From Echinometra lucunter (Eukaryota; Echinodermata; Echinoidea; Camarodonta; Echinometridae), in NCBI GenBank assembly GCA_029962745.1, contig CM057170.1, positions 20,621,922-20,685,921 on the forward strand: a DNA stretch of 64,000 nt, written 5' to 3'. A program made the position numbers and the translations under genes. The notes beneath the pieces are model-generated. The model was not told the origin of the DNA and did no database searches. It was given only the letters and a program-made list of their open reading frames with translations. Positions 1 to 13,259 of this stretch are shown here, one piece after another; position 1 is the stretch's first letter, and the number at the start of each line of letters is the position of its first letter.

Positions 1-1376
1 GTAGATATGAACATTAACTAGACAGCAATGTGGACAAACCCTCTAATGTTGGCTTTATTATTAGAGCTGTATTTCACTCATAGACAAAGTTCAAGTCGAT
101 GGCTTTTGAGATGACAGAAACAGCTGTGAGAGCATTAGAGTTGTAGCGTGGACTAGGCTTAGATAGATCAGTTTCTATGACAATGATCATCATGATGTAA
201 TGAAACCTCTCATTTTGCGAGCTTGCAGTGGAGCTTTATTTTGAGAATGCATACATATTAAAAAGAATCATTTGAATTGGTGTCATGTAGCAGTGGTATG
301 TATGCTGTGGTAAAGTTAAGGCCAGCAAGTAAATGAATTAGTGAAAATTCACATAGACACGTGAAAATCATAAGTGTGGATGTATCCCAAGACCAACTTT
401 AAAACAAACAGGAACATTGGAACATCCTGAAGTAAAAATATTCTGTAGGCAAATTCTACATTTTCATAGGCTGGCAGCAAATCTAAAAATCCATTCCCCT
501 TCTTACATCTTCAGTAAGAAGTGATAATATCTGTTGTCATATTTTGGAATCTAACAACCTGATCTTTTTCCCCCCATGGCAACAAACTTCATCTGCTGAT
601 GCCTCCGCTCCTAACTAGCTAGAACTCGTTACCTAATTTTCCGGCATCACTTGACATTTTACTGCTCTAACACGCACCTTGCTTCAAATGTTAATGTGTT
701 TTGTCTGACACCTTGACAAACCACAAAACAGGGAGAAAAGGGGGGAAAATCAATAGTTGTGCTTTTGGCCTGCTTTCTGCCTTCCTTTCTTGTCCCCCTT
801 GTGACTACATACCTGTACATTCTGTCAAGTTGCGTTTTTGAGAGTACTGTCCTTTGGCTTTCCATGACAGATGGAACTCATCTAAAGTATCATGGGCTGT
901 TCAAACTTCACCAATAACAACATGTTCCAGTAAAGATACACCCTACTATGTTGGTTTTATTAGTACTTATGGATATTCATGTTAAAGGTGTTGTCTGCAG
1001 AATTGTTTTATTCTTTTTGGCTTATTATAGAAACAACCAGGTTCCCATATGCATTCGGTCAGTGGTAGGGCAACTGGAAAGTGTACCATTAATTCCAAAT
1101 CTTGTTATGGTTATCATTATTGTTATATTGAGGTCTCACGTGTTGAGCCGCGTACTGTGCACCAAAATTGAGTTAGGCATCGCCAGTTGGTGTTGCAGGT
1201 GTCATTGTGATTTGGTTAGAAGCGTGTCGTCGAAGGCGTGACTCCGTGCGCCGTTATCTGATTTGCGTTCTCTGGTTGGTTCTGCCTGTTGGGCATCCGG
1301 TCTCTTGGGAGTTTCAGGAGGCTAACCGCCGGATCTTCCATTCCACTGGATGCGGTCCTGTTGCATAGTGGATGGT
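1..1376. other. Upstream region, no gene seen
   Basis: No supported frame. A slightly CpG-richer patch at 1140-1330 is the only change in composition. It could be a remote first exon or regulatory piece, but nothing proves it. Confidence 0.45.
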
Positions 1377-1380
1377 GAAT

Positions 1381-1411
<31 letters not shown>

Positions 1412-1462
1412 CCAGAGAGAGAGAGAGAAGAGAGAGAGCCAGAGAGAGAGAGAGAGAGAGAA
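1377..1462. repeat. (GA)n-rich microsatellite
   Basis: GAGAGA runs are broken by GAGCCAGA twice. GA-rich sequence resumes at 1850-2080 in looser form. Confidence 0.9.
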
Positions 1463-2099
1463 ATAGAGGAGATGGAGTGAGGAAGAAAGAGATGATAAAA
1501 AGATTGGTTTGATTTTTTGATGCATCACTTTATTGAAACAATAAAGGAACAGAGTTTGACATAAGAAAAGCACATAAACAAACAGATTACAATAAAAGCC
1601 CAGGACTTGGCCAGATTACTGACCTATGCAGGACAGATAACATGAAAAGTAATAAATATTGGGAATTAATTTAAAAAAAACAAAAAAAAACATTTTAACC
1701 ATCATAAGTCATAAGAAATATACACCCCTATATAGGTTCTTTTGGTTTCTACAAATTACACAATATGATACAAAAACATCAAATATAAGCTTTAATTCTA
1801 AATCACCCCATCTTGAAATAGTCCGACAAGAAATAATAGAAAGAAGCTAGGTAGAGATAGAGACAGACGAGAGAAAGAGAGAAGGGGAAGAGAGAAAAGA
1901 GAATAATTGAGCACTTTGGAGATGAGGAGGAAATGTTTTGATACAACTATAAACCATTTTCAGCAATAAATGAAATGAAATGAATATAATCATAGAAGCT
2001 AAGGAGAAATTGGGAAAGAGACAGAGAGAGAGAGAGTGAGAGATAGATAGAGATAGGCAGAGAGGGACAGACAGAGACAGACAAAAAATACTAAAAGTA

Positions 2100-3114
2100 G
2101 GATAAAATCAAGAAGAGGAGAGAAATTTAAGCTTTGGAGAAAAATGAGCATGACTCGCTGTATTTAGAAGGACAGAAAGATATCTTCAAGCCATGAACGC
2201 TCACCAACGGGTGTACTAATTCTTCCCTGAGGCCTGTAAATTAATTTGCATCCTATTGTGGTCAGTATAGGACCCATGATATTATTTCACGTTTTGGCCA
2301 GATCCCTTACACCTCCTTGAGTTCCCGTGAGGGTAGCGGATTTGGCGTGCCGTTCAACCCATCCTTGAGAGCTGATCAGATGAATGCGTATGTCTGGGTG
2401 AGGTTGTAGTATGGCGCTGAGGATGATCATCATAATGTTAGTAATAGTGAAGATGAACTTTTATTGATCTATTATGTAGAAAAGTGACTCTTTTATGTGG
2501 CAATTTTAGTAAACTACATGTAGCAAAAGGGTATAACACTTTTTGGAAAGTATTCTCGTCAATGCCCTTTTGGCTCTATGCCTTTATATATAGAGAGCAG
2601 AGTATAAAGAGTGTAGAGATTAAAGCATATAGATACACCACTTTGAGCAATTTTTTTTCTAATTACAGTGTCATATTCTGTGGCATTAGATTGTTTGTTA
2701 AAAGCCAGAGGGGCTTCAACATGTATGCTTTGACATACAAAGTTGACACACTTATGAGTTTCAAAATATTACATATCACTTCAATTTCCCTTGTATTACA
2801 TTGTTGACATTGTACATTTATTGTTTGCTGGGAGTCAGAAACATATTAGATCCTATCCTTTAACACGGATCTAATGCCCTTCTACCTCTCAACAGGTAAT
2901 AGGCTCCTGATTTTGTTGCATCAGTGCAAAAATGCCCCTAAATGTATTGTGCTCAGAAAAGCCATTTAGAGGACGCATTTTAAAGCTCTGCTAATAAAAA
3001 TCCTGTTGTGACACTCTGACTATTGTGGAGATAATAAATTGTTATACAGTAAATTTTCTTCTTTCTTTGATTTCCGAGAGAATGCCTTTTACAGAGAGTA
3101 AGGGTGTTTATGTG
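2100..3114. other. Upstream region, no gene seen
   Basis: AT-rich sequence without a recognised gene, motif or repeat. Confidence 0.5.
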
Positions 3115-3259
3115 CTGGGACCTGTTTCATAAAACTTGTTATGATTAACAACTGCCACATTTCTGTGATATCTCAGCCAATCAGATGCAAGGATTTCAGT
3201 AGCTTATAACAGTCATTGCAACTTGTTATTGATAACAAGTTTTATGAAACAGGGCCCAG
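3115..3259. mobile_element. Palindromic MITE (GTTTCATAAAACTTGTTAT family), copy 1
   Basis: 145 bp. The arms read CTGGGNCCTGTTTCATAAAA on both strands and share an AGCCAATCAGATGCA core with the copies at 7384 and 31345. It has no coding capacity. Confidence 0.88.
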
Positions 3260-4265
3260 ATGAAGCAATTTCATATTTTAAAATCTAAATATAGACAAAC
3301 TGATATCTGCTTTCAGCCAAGCAGAGTTCACCCCTGTTCTAGGTGAAGGTACTTGATTTTATAGCACATCATGTTAACCAAAACCATACAGAAATCCTCC
3401 AAAAGTTCAAGAGTACAAAACCTACACCACCCAGAAGGGGAAATCCCCTCATCTTGTACAAGTTCACAGCAGTGTCATATAACACAGGCTACTTTTTTCA
3501 GGTCCATTCTTCACAGAATTCTTGAAATTATCACCACTGTCTGTAATGGTGAAAACTTACAAAGCACACACACCGTTCAAAGATGCTCACGGTGCTGGCC
3601 CAGCAACAGTTCTCTTTGATACAAGTATACTACAAATTTATTGATGTTATTACTACTAAAAACTTTATTTTACAACATTTGAGTTCAGACTAAATGTACT
3701 TTAGATCACATAGAAAGCTATAAAATTAGTCCAAAATGATCTGCATGACACATTGTTTAGCTGGTCACATTCAAACTTGGTTTGGCACTTATGCATTTTT
3801 CTGTAAATTTCTATAAGATTATTGATTTTTTTTCTGGGATTGCTTCATGCATGAACTTTATTGAATGTCCTAAAACCAAGCTAAAGATTTTCTTTCAAAG
3901 TTCTCTCAAATAAAATTTGTGAATTTTATGTGACCACTGACCATTGAGCAGTGGAAGTTTCTTACAAACCCTCTGTTTCATAAGTTTTCTGAGATCCCTA
4001 TATGCCAAATTTAGTTTGTATGAACATACCTATTCATGGGTCAAGCATTGGCATACAAAGTTAAGTGTCCAAGATATTTTCTGAGCAAGGCAGAAGCCTG
4101 AAACACTAGGAGACACTGGGATACTTATTGATGTAATTCAATAATAGTGAATTGGAAAAACCCAGTGATACCGAGCACCATCGTTGTTCATGTTATACAG
4201 AGGGAGTTGAGAGATAGAAGGGCGTTAATCTCTTTTTGAGGGTGTTTAGGTTAAAATCCTTAGAT
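3260..4265. other. Upstream region, no gene seen
   Basis: Nothing recognisable besides AT-rich sequence. Confidence 0.5.
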
Positions 4266-4576
4266 GTAGAGGTGCTGTGGATCAGTGGATAAGTTCCCAG
4301 GCTGTGAACCATGAGGTCTGGGGTTCGAATGCCACTGCGGCACTTATGTCATTTGGCAAGAGATTAACCTACATTTGCCACTCTCCACCCAGGTGTAAAT
4401 GTACCGGCAGGAAGGAATTCCTTGAATGCTGTGAGCACCAAAATTGGTAGCCTAGCTGAGGCGGGGTAATATTGAAGCACTTTGAGCACCTTGTTTGGTG
4501 GATATGTACGCTATGTAAAATCAAATATTGTTATTATTATTATTATCTATTATTATTATCATTATTATTATTATTA
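4266..4576 (+). mobile_element. tRNA-derived SINE with TTA-repeat tail
   Basis: The head resembles a tRNA: A-box region GGATCAGTGGATAAG and B-box GGTTCGAATGC at 4322-4332. A body with AAGCACTTTGAGCACC and TACGCTATGTAAA follows, ending in (TTA)n, the tail seen on many marine invertebrate SINEs. It would be transcribed by RNA polymerase III and moved by a LINE. Confidence 0.8.
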
Positions 4577-6928
4577 CTCTTAGTGGCAGCAATAATTCAT
4601 AAAATATAGGAAAAGAAGAAAATTTGTCAAAGCTGGTATCTTGATTGAACCACACCACTTAATACCAGATTGCCATCTTCAAAGAACTTGAATACATTAT
4701 AAGGTATAGTGTGCCCATCATATTAGCAGTCATTGCACTTCTGTATCTCATTGTTAATGGACTGGTTTCCATCTTTGATATGTGGGATTAATTTGAAGAA
4801 AGAATGGGGAGGGGGGGGGGAATCATGACACAAGTTTTTTTTTAAATAAATACAAAAAAGAAGGTCATTTCTTTAAGTCAGTCTAGCAAAAAGATTATTA
4901 CTTACAACTCTAACACATTAATAACATAGCTACATTAAAGATAAACTGCATGTATCTGCCATTTAAAAAATAGTTTTAAATACAGATACACTAAAGATTT
5001 TCTTCTTGGACTTACAAGAATAAATTGAACAAATTGCAAGAATGCAAGGTAGCCAAAATCAAACAATCTTATGATTTCCCCTATATCATTTTATACAATT
5101 GTATATATGTGCACGTAGGTCCAAACATGATGATAATATAATAGTCCATGTATTGGCAAAATTACTAAACAAGTAGAACACAATAGTAATGCATTAATTG
5201 CCAACTAGAATTTATTCAAACATGTAGGTATGTATATATATTCAAATGAAAAATCTCTTCCTGTTCCATATGCTAACAGTTATCATAGTCAGGCAGGCAA
5301 AATACAGTATGTGCTAAAAAGAAATCAGACTTCATCTTAGCCCCCCCCCCCTTTTTTTTTTTTGAAGGAAAGTAGAGCAAAGCTAAAGGTGTTTGTGACG
5401 CTGGCATTTTCCCTACGGATCTTACGTTTGCCCTCCGTGGGACCCCCGACATACAAAATCAGATATTCAAAGCGAGTGCGAACCTCTTGGAAAGTGTGCC
5501 ATGCATACTGTACATATCGGTGAGGGAAAAAAACCAACATAGGTTTTGTCAAGAATGTGCTGGCAGAAATAATGTTTTATAAATTGCAAGAGGTGAGACT
5601 AGCATTGCGTCACATATTTTGTATTATGTATATAGATCAGAATAGAAATATGATTTTGGAAATGAAATCTAACAATTGCTACTGATGACTTATGTTTTCT
5701 TAGATAAGATTAGTTAAGTCATTGAGACTTGGGTAATATACAGAATATAAAGGATTTATTTAGTTATATTCTGCTATGTTAACCCTGAAAATACTAGAAC
5801 CTTCCTTTAACTTATATTCTGTAGAGTTGTCAACTCAAATAATTAACAAATAGTCAAATGTCAGTTTATGCTTCGTGCTACATACATTGTCATTACAGTT
5901 GAAAACCAACACAAACCATTGGCAGCAACCCTCATTCAACTGAACGAAAATAGCAGTTGTTCCAAACAAAACGATTTGCGTGATCACAAACTCGGATTGT
6001 GGTCAAAGCTCATGATTCATACCCTAACAAAAGGCACTGATCCTTTAAAATAGTGCTGCCCTCAGCGGTATTAACCCATCTATCATCAAAGAAGAGACTG
6101 CTAAATGCTGGTGTGGGACTGAGAAACTGACCCTTCAGGGGTTAAATGCCCATTGCCTATAGCGACGTTAGAGCGCTTGACCATGGCATTGTATATCTCC
6201 ATCAGAGGGATTATCGGAATTATGTGCTAATCATTGCTGTCTTATTGGCCTGTTGTTATAGAGATTTGTCAGATATCAGAGACTTCTTAATATTCTGATT
6301 TACTGAACCTGATTATAAAAATTTCAGTGCAATTGCAATACTTATGATAATCTTCATAGAGTGCCGATATAAGTTTAATTTGAGCTTGTGATAGAAATAT
6401 ATGAAATTATGTTCGCTAGATTTAAATGAAGAATATTGCATAACATTCGAAACTGACTGGAAAGGGACTGAAATTGCAGACTACCTATTGTGTTCAATGA
6501 GTTTAGTGTTGCTGTTTCTGCATCAGATCTGAAGTGTTCATGTATGTTCGTGTGTTCATTTTGAAGAGAGAGGAATAAACATGAATGAAGTATTGGGTGA
6601 CAGTTAATGAGGAATTAGAAGCGGTAACATATCTTCTCATCCTGTTTGTTATTCAAGGCTGATACAGTTGATGTAGGGTTTTTCCTCCAGGTATGATATA
6701 CGGTTTCTATCTTTTCTCTCTCACTTCCGAAATAATCTCTGAGACGAAAGGTTTGATTCGTTTCCATTGAATAATGTTCGGTGCTTGTATTCTATTGAGG
6801 TGCATGTATGACTTGAAGCCAAGAGGCAGATGTAGGTATACATGTAGATAGGATAGATAGGGTATGCATTCACAGAAGAATAAAGATTTATCAGTCACCC
6901 TTTCAGAGTAGCTTTGGTGGCTGACATG
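4577..6928. other. Upstream region, no gene seen
   Basis: AT-rich. It holds G-run (4807-4820) and C-run/T-run (5340-5363) homopolymers; otherwise nothing supported. Confidence 0.5.
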
Positions 6929-7113
6929 AGAGGGCCGGATCCAGAATTTTTCAAAAAGGGGGGGGGGGGGCGTCAGCATTTTCAAGTGTCTGTTTTACCC
7001 GAAAAAATAGGTCTTTGACGTTTTCAGGTGTATTTTACCAGAAAATTTTGCCTTTTCTGATTTTCAAAAGGGGGGCTGCGGCCAATTCAGCCACTCCCTT
7101 GATCAGCCCCTGC
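6929..7113. mobile_element. Possible small hAT-type MITE
   Basis: It starts AGGGCCGGATCCAG and ends CTGATCAGCCCCTGC, an imperfect inverted pair of the type found at hAT ends, with a G-run and a repeated TTTTACCNGAAAA inside. No clear target duplication is seen. Confidence 0.4.
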
Positions 7114-7383
7114 ATTACATTTATATAGTAAACATATTGAGCATTTATTCCAGTAGAACATAATCTGCCATTACAAAACATGTGGTCTATCACTTTTAGT
7201 TAAAAATAAAAAAATGTTTTCTTTTGATTTATGTTGAATAGCCAATACTGTTTAGTGTTGTATATTTTACACTCATTATTTTTTGTATGCTGATTATCAA
7301 ATGCCTGTGGGTACTGGTTGGCTCCAGTACTAAGTCTGTAGGAATGACACAGTTCAGATGGCAAAGGGTTTAGAACATATTTT

Positions 7384-7535
7384 CTGGGCCCCGTTTCATA
7401 AAACTTTTTATCAGTAACAACTGCCACATTTATATGACAAATTTGCTCTCAGCCAATCAGATGCAGAGATGTCAGAAGCTTATAACAGTTATTGCAACTT
7501 GTTATTGATAACAAGTTTTTTGAAACAGGGCCCTG
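7384..7535. mobile_element. Palindromic MITE (GTTTCATAAAACTTGTTAT family), copy 2
   Basis: The arms CTGGGCCCCGTTTCATAAAA and CAAGTTTTTTGAAACAGGGC bracket the same AGCCAATCAGATGCA core as copy 1. Confidence 0.85.
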
Positions 7536-9897
7536 GAGGGAATGATCAAAGCTCTGTCAGGGATAACTTTTTCTTGGTATGGTGGGGATAGCCTTACTAT
7601 GATCGTAGAGAATGCATGCTGTTTGGTGTACGTGTTTCCCTCTTCGTTTCAGTCCTCTCGTGTATCATGTCTGTGTTTGATGTTCAATGTTTTACTTGAA
7701 GGCACCTAAAGTAGACTGCATACCGCACGATACCTGTGCAAAGTATGAGTTTTCGTCTCATCAAACACTACCCTGGCAACGACGTTTCGATTCTCTATGT
7801 ACTCCAGACACGCAGACCCTCGACAAATATATGCAGCCATTGGAGCAATCACTGAATCGAACATTTGCGCAGAGTCAAGTGGCATTTCGTTGAAGGTGGT
7901 AGTTGATGTGGCGTGAAACCCAGAGAGGGAGGAAGGTCATGAAATGGGAACGATGGATTAACAGCAAGAGAACGAATGACAGAGAAAGTGATACCGACCA
8001 AGGATAGCAGGGGGAGTAATAATCAGCAGAACTTTAGGACAGGAGGCTTATGCTGAGCTGTATTGTCATATTTCCTTGCGACGAGCCATATGAGATTAGA
8101 GACCTGCTGTTGTTCAAACAGCTTGTGACCATCGCTGCGTAGAGCTCAAGAGCGAGGGGTATAGGGAACCCCTGCTGTTAATATTCTCATCAGAGTTAAA
8201 TGCCGCGTGGATGGTGAAGCAAATTATTCCTGTCGCATTCGAAGGGCATTATGTAACCAATGGAGGGGGTTCATGCAGCCCTTCGTTACCCCTACAGACC
8301 CTCGATTGCAAGCTATCACCAGAACTAATTACGTCCTATGCGCAATGCGAGGAGGAATCTCGTTGAAGCACACCAGACAATCATCTCCTGAGCTAGATTG
8401 GGTTGGATTCATTCATTATTTACTGAGCTATCTCTGACTGGTGTGCCTTGCCTACTGATTGCTCTTCAATTTTAACCCTTCCTTCTTTTTCACAACCAGT
8501 TTATCTTTCTTTGCGCAAGCACACCAAGGCAGCTGAACAGCTTCATCTTACTCTCCAACCGCCATCCCAACACTGTCTTCGTTCCAGCTAAGATTACGTC
8601 ATGGATAGCATCGAGTGTTTCGACATGAAAATGAAGAATCACGCTCCCATCATTTTTGTGGTTTTGCAGGTGTAAGGGGGATTAGGGAACTGTTTTACAT
8701 GTTCTACAACCACTCAGGATATTAAAGCTTTGATTACAAGCGACTCGCTGGATGTAATTTTTCATCTGACGGAGCAATCACTTAAAGCTTGACTTGAACC
8801 GGCGCAGCTCAATGCAGTCTTCTCTAGTCATTGGAGCAGACACGTGGAAAGTAAATTTCAGCCCAGCCAAGTGTGCTGTCTGCATGTGTATAGATAACTT
8901 GCATTGGATTGATTGTGATAAGGTTGGAAAATGCCATGCTACATCGAGAGAGGGGAAAAAAAAGTGAAAAAATGTACTCTAGGTGAATAGACCTTCAGGT
9001 TAGATTTGACTTTGAGAATGTTATCATCGATTGATTGGCCTTGGTAACTCTAGTGATGTTCAACGTCAGTGGACTTTTATAAGCAATCAATTCTTCTCAC
9101 CCAATTTTCATCTTGTGTCGCCGCCGTCTGAGCACAGGACAAATGTCTTCTGTGACTTTGGAAAGTGATCAATTCATCACCTTCTGTTTTTCATCAGAAA
9201 AGGATGAGCATTTTTTCATCTTGCATGCAAATTGTTTACCTTCTTTTTCCATCTGAAGAGCAATAATAACAACAGCAGATAGATCGGAGTGACAATTACA
9301 GTTAGGAGAAATAAGCGACAGTAATGGAAAAGAAAAGATTACGGCAGGAACTTGTCATTTCAAATGGGGCCCCTTCTTCCCTAAATTGAGATGACAGTTA
9401 GGGGATTGGTGCGAATGTCGAGTGCTATTTGCGGAACAAAAGCAATTTCACTTCATCTTGCCTCGATGTTAGATCAAAGAGAGAGAAGGGTTTCAGAAGA
9501 TTTGCTTGCGTCTGAACTTTATTGCGAGGAGTTGTCGATGATGGGGTTACAGTGAGAGAGCCGTAATGAAGTTCAATTTGAAGATATATACAGATGTCTT
9601 CGTCGAGGAACCACAGCGCTATGATTGCCTGAGGGGCTAAGCTATTTAGGGCATTGTGATTCGGTGAGCTGTATTGTTGCAGATAATAGATAAATGACAT
9701 TGATGCCATCTAGAATAAAGTATATTAGGGTTGCCAAACTTGATATGATTTCACCCCTAATGAGGTTGCTTTTATTCCATGCGAGATACATGTGACGCTG
9801 TGGATTGCCTATTTAGCTCATCAAGGTGTAATTGCAAGCTACATCTGCCTAATTCTAAAGACGTTCTTGAGTCACAATAGATGGTGGCATTGTAAGG
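7536..9897. other. Repeat-poor region before DLG5 exon 1
   Basis: 2.4 kb with fewer visible repeats and slightly higher GC than its surroundings. No coding frame, CARD-like exon or core promoter motif could be supported. It may hold the 5' UTR or regulatory DNA of DLG5; that is inferred from position only. Confidence 0.4.
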
Positions 9898-10813
9898 ATG
9901 GCTTTTGAGAGCAGTGGGCTGGTTTACCAGCATCGATCGGAGATGTTCGACTCAGATTCTGACCAGCTGTCCTCCAGCGGAGAGAGCTCTCCTCGAGAAG
10001 GAATAGGAAAATCTATTGTAATTCCAAACTTTGGAGCTGTCCAGCATAACCCCAACAAGCGTATCCCGCTTATGGGTACATGGAGGCTGCACGAGAGTGT
10101 CCATATTAACAGAAGCCGGCAAAACTCAGAGAGGTCTTCAGGCGTTGATTCCGATGCTGAATTTGTCTTCCGTCATAAAAGTAACGGTGTCAGCACCAGG
10201 TACTCGGCTGTGAGGCGACTTTCTGTGAATGGTCATAGGGAAGCTGATTGTGGACAGGACCGTAACGGTTTCCGTTCTCATATGCCAGCTTCTGAGCCAA
10301 GAAAAGAGCATCTCAATGGTCGGTGTGGAACAGACATCAGGAAATTCGATGTGAATGGCACCCCGGTCAAACCGAACCTAACAAATGGACATCGCAAGGA
10401 ATACAGAATTTTGAATGGCAATAGTGTTTATATTGATACAACCTCTACAGTAGGGGAATGGTTACAAAATGGCCGTTATGATACTGGTGACAGCAATGGG
10501 AAGATACCTCTATTTGATCACGCCAAAAAAGGCCCTTGCGGGTCCCTCAATAACAACATCATAAAGGATGAGTTGAGCACTGATCGAAAAGTGAACTTCA
10601 ATAACCACAAAATAGATGAAAACAGTCCCATTTTTATCCAAAGTTTAAAGTTGGATGAGAACCTTAATGCAGGTGTAGCATCACTGCTTTATTCAAACAC
10701 TCCTTCTCTGACTTTTTGCCAAAGAAAGAGACTCAATTTTATGAAGCTTTGTCTTCGGAGGAACCAGCCTTTCTACTTTCTTGAGATGGCAGGAGAGAAC
10801 GACAAGGTCCCAA
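9898..10813 (+). CDS. DLG5: DLG5 exon 1 (candidate first coding exon, disordered N-terminus)
   Basis: Open frame from the ATG at 9898, encoding about 305 residues rich in Ser, Asn, Arg and Gly, starting MAFESSGLVYQH and with an acidic Ser patch (DSDSDQLSSSGESS). An in-frame TGA at 9868 lies just upstream, so the first Met fits a true start. However, an AG at 9879-9880 could instead be an acceptor that makes this an internal exon. The donor GTAGGT at 10814 leaves one extra base, which matches the phase exon 2 needs; the GTATTT donor at 10818 does not. I recognise no domain. The link to exon 2 rests on phase and on the lack of a stop, not on similarity. Confidence 0.62.
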
Positions 10814-11067
10814 GTAGGTATTTCTTTGGGTTGTTGTTTTTTTCTGTGCTCAGCAGCCATATTATTAGTACCCGTTGTAATGTATGCTTCCTAGCATATT
10901 TCACAATTTTTAGTAGGATATTTTAGACCTTTGATTCTGTAATCTTTCTCAAAGTCCATGAAATAGGCTTTAAAAAAGTATTGTTTTTGTTGCATGAAAA
11001 TACCTTTCATATTTGCAAGGGCTCAGATTGAAGCTATAGGATCTGTTTGCATCGAGTCCTGTATGTA

Positions 11068-11215
11068 AACCTTTTATTTTATTTTATTTATTTATTTTTT
11101 TATTTTATTTATTTATTTATTTATTTATTTATTTTTTTTTTTTGGGGGGGGGTCCAATCCTTGTAGTGTCAGAGGCAGCCATGGGCATCAGTCGGGGGGG
11201 GGGGGGGGGGGTGAT
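11068..11215. repeat. (TTTA)n tract, T-run/G-run and long G-run
   Basis: TTTATTTA repeats run into T(10)G(8) near 11130-11150. A run of about 17 G lies at 11193-11210. Confidence 0.9.
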
Positions 11216-12069
11216 AGAAAAAAAAGATTTCTAAAATCAACAAATATTTGGACATTGTCCCCCTCCCCAATTATAGAATGGATTGACACCCATGTAGGCA
11301 CCATATCCCAAAACAAGAGATTTACATTTGGTATATGTTACCAGAGTATGTGCCTTAATATTTGAGCTAGAACTGCTCAATATTTCTTCTTGAAACAAAA
11401 TTATTAATTATTCCCTTCCTTCTCAAAGCACAGATTTGTTAATCCCATCTGACATGATGATCATGAAAAAGAAATATGATTGTTTCTTAAGTGCTTAATT
11501 TCAAGAAAGCCATGCCTAATCCACCCATTCCCATATTGCTTCGAGTCGTTACAAAATTGAAAAGAGAAACACTTGCAAATGAATATGATAGCCATCGGAA
11601 ACCTGATACACATTTTGCATGCTTATGAGCGTATTATTGTCTCAATTACGCTCATCAACCCCTGCACTGTGATAACGGGCTGCATGGCTTTAAATGCTGG
11701 ATTAGCATTTAATGTTTCAAGATGATTTGCATAGATATTAACTCCCTCACTCCTCACATAAATTGATGAATGCACACACTTAGACTTCTTTTCAGTTCAA
11801 ACAGCATTTTTTTAGCAAAGGAGATTTGAGAGTGATGTTTTCTGATTTAATTTGCAGGCTGACATTTTCTTAAATTGGAGTTTTTGTTTTGCTATGTATT
11901 TGTATTTAAGTAATATTCTTATATCTTCCTGTTGTGTATTAGGTGACAATACAAAATATCTTCAGTGAAAGCTAATAAGGAATTAAATTATACATGCCAC
12001 CTGCAGAGTATTACTCATAGTCATAGACCATAGCATCAGTGTACTTGAAGTGAACTTTAATACAGGACC

Positions 12070-12558
12070 TTAAAGGGGGTACCCAATGCTGAAACAATGT
12101 TAGTTCATTTAAAAGAGCATGATGTTATAAGCAGAAAATCATCTGTCTAAAGTTTTTTAAAAAGTCCTGTTGCCAAGGAAACCCCCAAATGTAAGATTTC
12201 AGGATATTTTTGACCCCTCAGCTGTGACCCAGTTTCAACTGGGTACCCGCTTTGATGTCAAAATGACGACAAAGTGGGTACCTTGTCGCGCACTTCTAGC
12301 AAAATGGGCGCAAGGTATAATACATGTTGTACAGTCTAGCGCGCAGCACAACTGCAATTCGCGAAGCTGGGTACCCATTTTTACGTCATACCTCATACTC
12401 AATTTTTTTTTTTGGTCAGCTCATAACTTTTCATGAGAAAATTAGCCCAAAAGCATTGATTTCTATTGAAAATCATCAAATTTTTAACGTTATTCTTCTT
12501 AGAATTCTATTCTCAATCATATATCAAAATTTTGTTTACCATTGTGTAATCAATTTAA
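12070..12558. mobile_element. TTAA-flanked dispersed repeat, family B, copy 1
   Basis: Bounded by TTAAAGGGG and ATCAATTTAA. It shares with 31737-32185 the blocks GAAACAATGTT, AAAATCATCTG, ATGTAAGATTTCAG, ACATGTTGTACAGTCTAGCG and CCATTGTGTAATCA. TTAA ends suggest a piggyBac or Kolobok-type target. Non-coding. Confidence 0.75.
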
Positions 12559-12793
12559 GAAAGGAGAAATTACATGTAGTCTAATCCCTTCAATGTACAA
12601 TGTTTATACGTTTTGGCTCTTTTATATACATCTGTCTCAAGGAATCCAGTTCTACTCCTTTTGTTTCAAGAAAATGTTTCCTATCTTCCTCATGCATGAT
12701 TTCTCTTTCTCTTGCCAGCTTAAAATACACAAGACATTTGTTTTTGTGATATTATGTGATATATATGTGATTATGAATAGTCAACAGACATAT

Positions 12794-13005
12794 GGGCCCA
12801 AATTCACGAAACCTGGTCTGAACAATGGTTTAAAACCTCGCCATGGACTAAAATAGCTTATTGGGCAAGAGGACATGCCCAGATTACACTTATGGAGGTT
12901 TATAACATACATGCAGTTTGAATTTTATATCTTATATAAAAATTTGAATTTTATATTTTATTTCAAACTATGGTTTAAATATAAACATCTTTCTTGAATT
13001 TGGGC
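12794..13005. mobile_element. Palindromic MITE with GGGCCCAAATTCA ends
   Basis: The left end GGGCCCAAATTCACGAAA mirrors the right end TTTCTTGAATTTGGGC. A second mirrored pair ATGGTTTAAA lies further in. Confidence 0.7.
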
Positions 13006-13259
13006 AATGGAGTGTCATTCAGCTCAATTCAGTTGAAAGCGAAATGACTCATTCTGTCTAGAGAAAGTTAGGGAAGAATTCATTAATGAAAAATATCCAA
13101 TAATCCAAGTATGTAATTGGACATTGTGGTCTAAGAATAGATGATTAGTGGTGTGTTTGCATGCATGTCAGCTAATATTCATTAGAACATCATGCATTTG
13201 GATTTTAAATAGGAGTGGGGTATGGTTATAACGGGAGCGCTACATGTCGTTCTTGATTA

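Noticed and set aside
7687..8437. Possible CARD or other 5' coding exons of DLG5
   Set aside because: The frames at 7687-7893 and 8207-8437 have no similarity I can recognise and no convincing splice sites in phase.
10818..10823. Alternative exon 1 donor GTATTT at 10818
   Set aside because: It gives the wrong phase for exon 2; GTAGGT at 10814 fits.
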